The translations under genes and the position numbers were made by a program. A DNA stretch of 25,076 nt from DATAYF01 sp036272735 (GTDB lineage: Bacteria > Chloroflexota > Ktedonobacteria > Ktedonobacterales > Ktedonobacteraceae). The notes beneath the pieces were generated by a model that saw only the letters and a program-made list of their open reading frames with translations, did no database searches and was not told the origin of the DNA. Each line of letters begins with the position of its first letter. Position 1 is the stretch's first letter. Below are positions 24,173-25,076 of this stretch, piece after piece. The stretch is taken from contig DATAYF010000702.1 in assembly GCA_036272735.1 (NCBI GenBank), positions 1 to 25,076 on the forward strand, in the 5' to 3' direction.

Positions 24173-24893
24173 ACGATGGCAAAAGTATGTGCTCCATGTA
24201 ACGCCTGCGGGGGGTTGCACATTATTTGCCTCTTTTTCCCTCTTGGACAAAGAAAACAGGTCATCCCTCTGCTTCATTGTTGAGGTCTGTGCTTCTTTAC
24301 TTCTGTAAGGGGAGCTTTGTTTGACCTCACATTTCTTGGTAGTGCATCTCTCTGTGAAGGCGATATGGAAAACGAGAAATTATCCTGGTGCACCTTTTCG
24401 ATTTTGTGAACAGATGTCCCAAGTAGGATAGGCGGCTGGCGAGGGATCGCTCTTGCGATCCTTTTCCTTCCGCCCTCCTCAGAATCGACCGTACGAGTTT
24501 CCAGGGAGTCGGCTCGCCAGTTGCCGCTTCTCTCCCTTTGGCCTCTGCGCATTACGTATAGCCGCATCAGGTTCGAGCGGTTCCCCTGTCACCATTCGCC
24601 CTACGACTGGTTTTCCCAGTCCTCCCAGACCGGGTCGTCACTCCTGCGACTACTATGGTGACTCCGTCCCCCTGAGGCTCGCGGCAGGTCGGGGGATCCC
24701 ATGTTCCGTCACGATGAGACGTATCGAGCGCAACGGAGGTGCCTCACCCATCACCTTTATCGTATCTGTGCTGGTTCTCTTGCGAGATGAGAGAGCGCAT
24801 TCCTTCGACTGTTTCTCCAAAAAAAGCGAGAGCGACAAAATAAGAAGCTGTTGCATGTTTTCTCATATAATGGACAAGTATCTCACTCAGGCG
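24173..24893. other. Long gap with a GC-rich, possibly structured stretch, no confident gene
   Basis: About 720 bases. Both strands have open frames (24453-25007 plus; 24274-24567 minus), but neither shows a family motif, and the plus frame overlaps the better-supported minus-strand gene end at 24894. The part 24430-24760 is more GC-rich than its flanks and its minus strand has the look of a structured non-coding RNA or mobile-element leader, for example of a group II intron. I could not confirm conserved domains of one. Confidence 0.3.
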
Positions 24894-25076
24894 CTAGTGG
24901 TTGGCTCTTGTACGCCGGACGCCATCATCAAAGTAACGCGTTGGTTCAACGCGACGCTCCTTCTGCTTATTGATAGGCAAATCATCGGATGTTTCATTCG
25001 CTTCTAAGTGGCGCATCTCCTGATCGTGTGTCGCGTCATAGATCAACTCTCGATGGTCATAGAGATAATCAAGGAG
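24894..25076 (-). CDS. C-terminal 60 residues of an unknown protein, cut by window edge
   Basis: Minus strand, stop TAG at 24894-24896, open to the end of the window (61 codons including stop). The residues are hydrophilic, with balanced acidic and basic content: LLDYLYDHRELIYDATHDQE, then SDDLPINKQKERRVEPTRYF, ending DDGVRRTRANH. This composition looks coding and beats the overlapping plus-strand frame. No family recognised; too short for a functional guess. The start lies beyond 25076. Confidence 0.45.
   Translation of the reverse strand, partial: LLDYLYDHRELIYDATHDQEMRHLEANETSDDLPINKQKERRVEPTRYFDDGVRRTRANH

Noticed and set aside
24565..24600. GGTTCGAG, resembling a tRNA T-loop
   Set aside because: No matching acceptor stem, anticodon arm or D arm around it on either strand.
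24453..25007. 184-codon plus-strand frame near the right edge
   Set aside because: Ser/Arg/Pro-rich without family features in its first half, and its second half overlaps a more protein-like minus-strand gene end.

Overview
The window looks like a chromosomal segment of a soil-type Chloroflexota bacterium, most likely a Ktedonobacteria relative. This is an inference from gene style: zinc-ribbon/proline-rich/single-membrane-span proteins, a WD40 lipoprotein, TnpB-only elements of the IS200/IS605 superfamily and moderate-to-high GC. There is no rRNA or other phylogenetic marker beyond purA and rsmG. No tRNA, rRNA or CRISPR array was seen.

Layout. 1-1012: decayed TnpB element (right end visible) abutting the stop of a minus-strand SAM methyltransferase (1015-1857). 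2018-2992: PLP-dependent threonine/serine dehydratase-like enzyme, convergent with a zinc-ribbon membrane-anchored protein (3004-4104). 4256-5896: ATP-grasp ligase of the L-amino-acid-ligase type plus a small upstream protein, bracketed by two members of a palindromic repeat family. 5968-7056: seven-bladed WD40 lipoprotein, divergent from a HAD-like hydrolase (7290-7973). 8180-12008: plus-strand run of a LURP-one-related protein, a JAMM/MPN+ metalloprotease, a second zinc-ribbon membrane protein and a membrane-fused spermidine-synthase-like protein. 12110-14267: purA and rsmG, convergent across a 69-nt perfect palindrome.

14498-17212 is the most interesting part. It holds a WXG100-like small protein, a 470-residue WXG-type polymorphic toxin candidate with a hydrophobic hairpin and a C-terminal domain resembling polymorphic toxin type 28, an intact putative immunity protein, and a second tandem immunity copy cut by a TnpB-type insertion (about 17213-18590). 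The sequence next to the element's right end, where an omega-RNA guide would be read, is 19/20 identical to the intact neighbouring immunity gene.

19188-22448 encodes a large Asp-box (BNR/VPS10-like) propeller protein, followed by a perfect 20-bp inverted repeat and a small two-span membrane protein (22541-22780). The right end is degraded: a multiply frameshifted DDE (rve-type) transposase relic (about 23164-24172), a GC-rich stretch without a convincing gene, and the C-terminal end of a minus-strand gene running off the window (24894-25076).

How the genes relate: most are single-gene or two-gene units. Only the toxin/immunity locus reads as a dedicated functional cassette; purA and rsmG are core housekeeping genes; both flanks and the toxin locus have been worked on by mobile elements.
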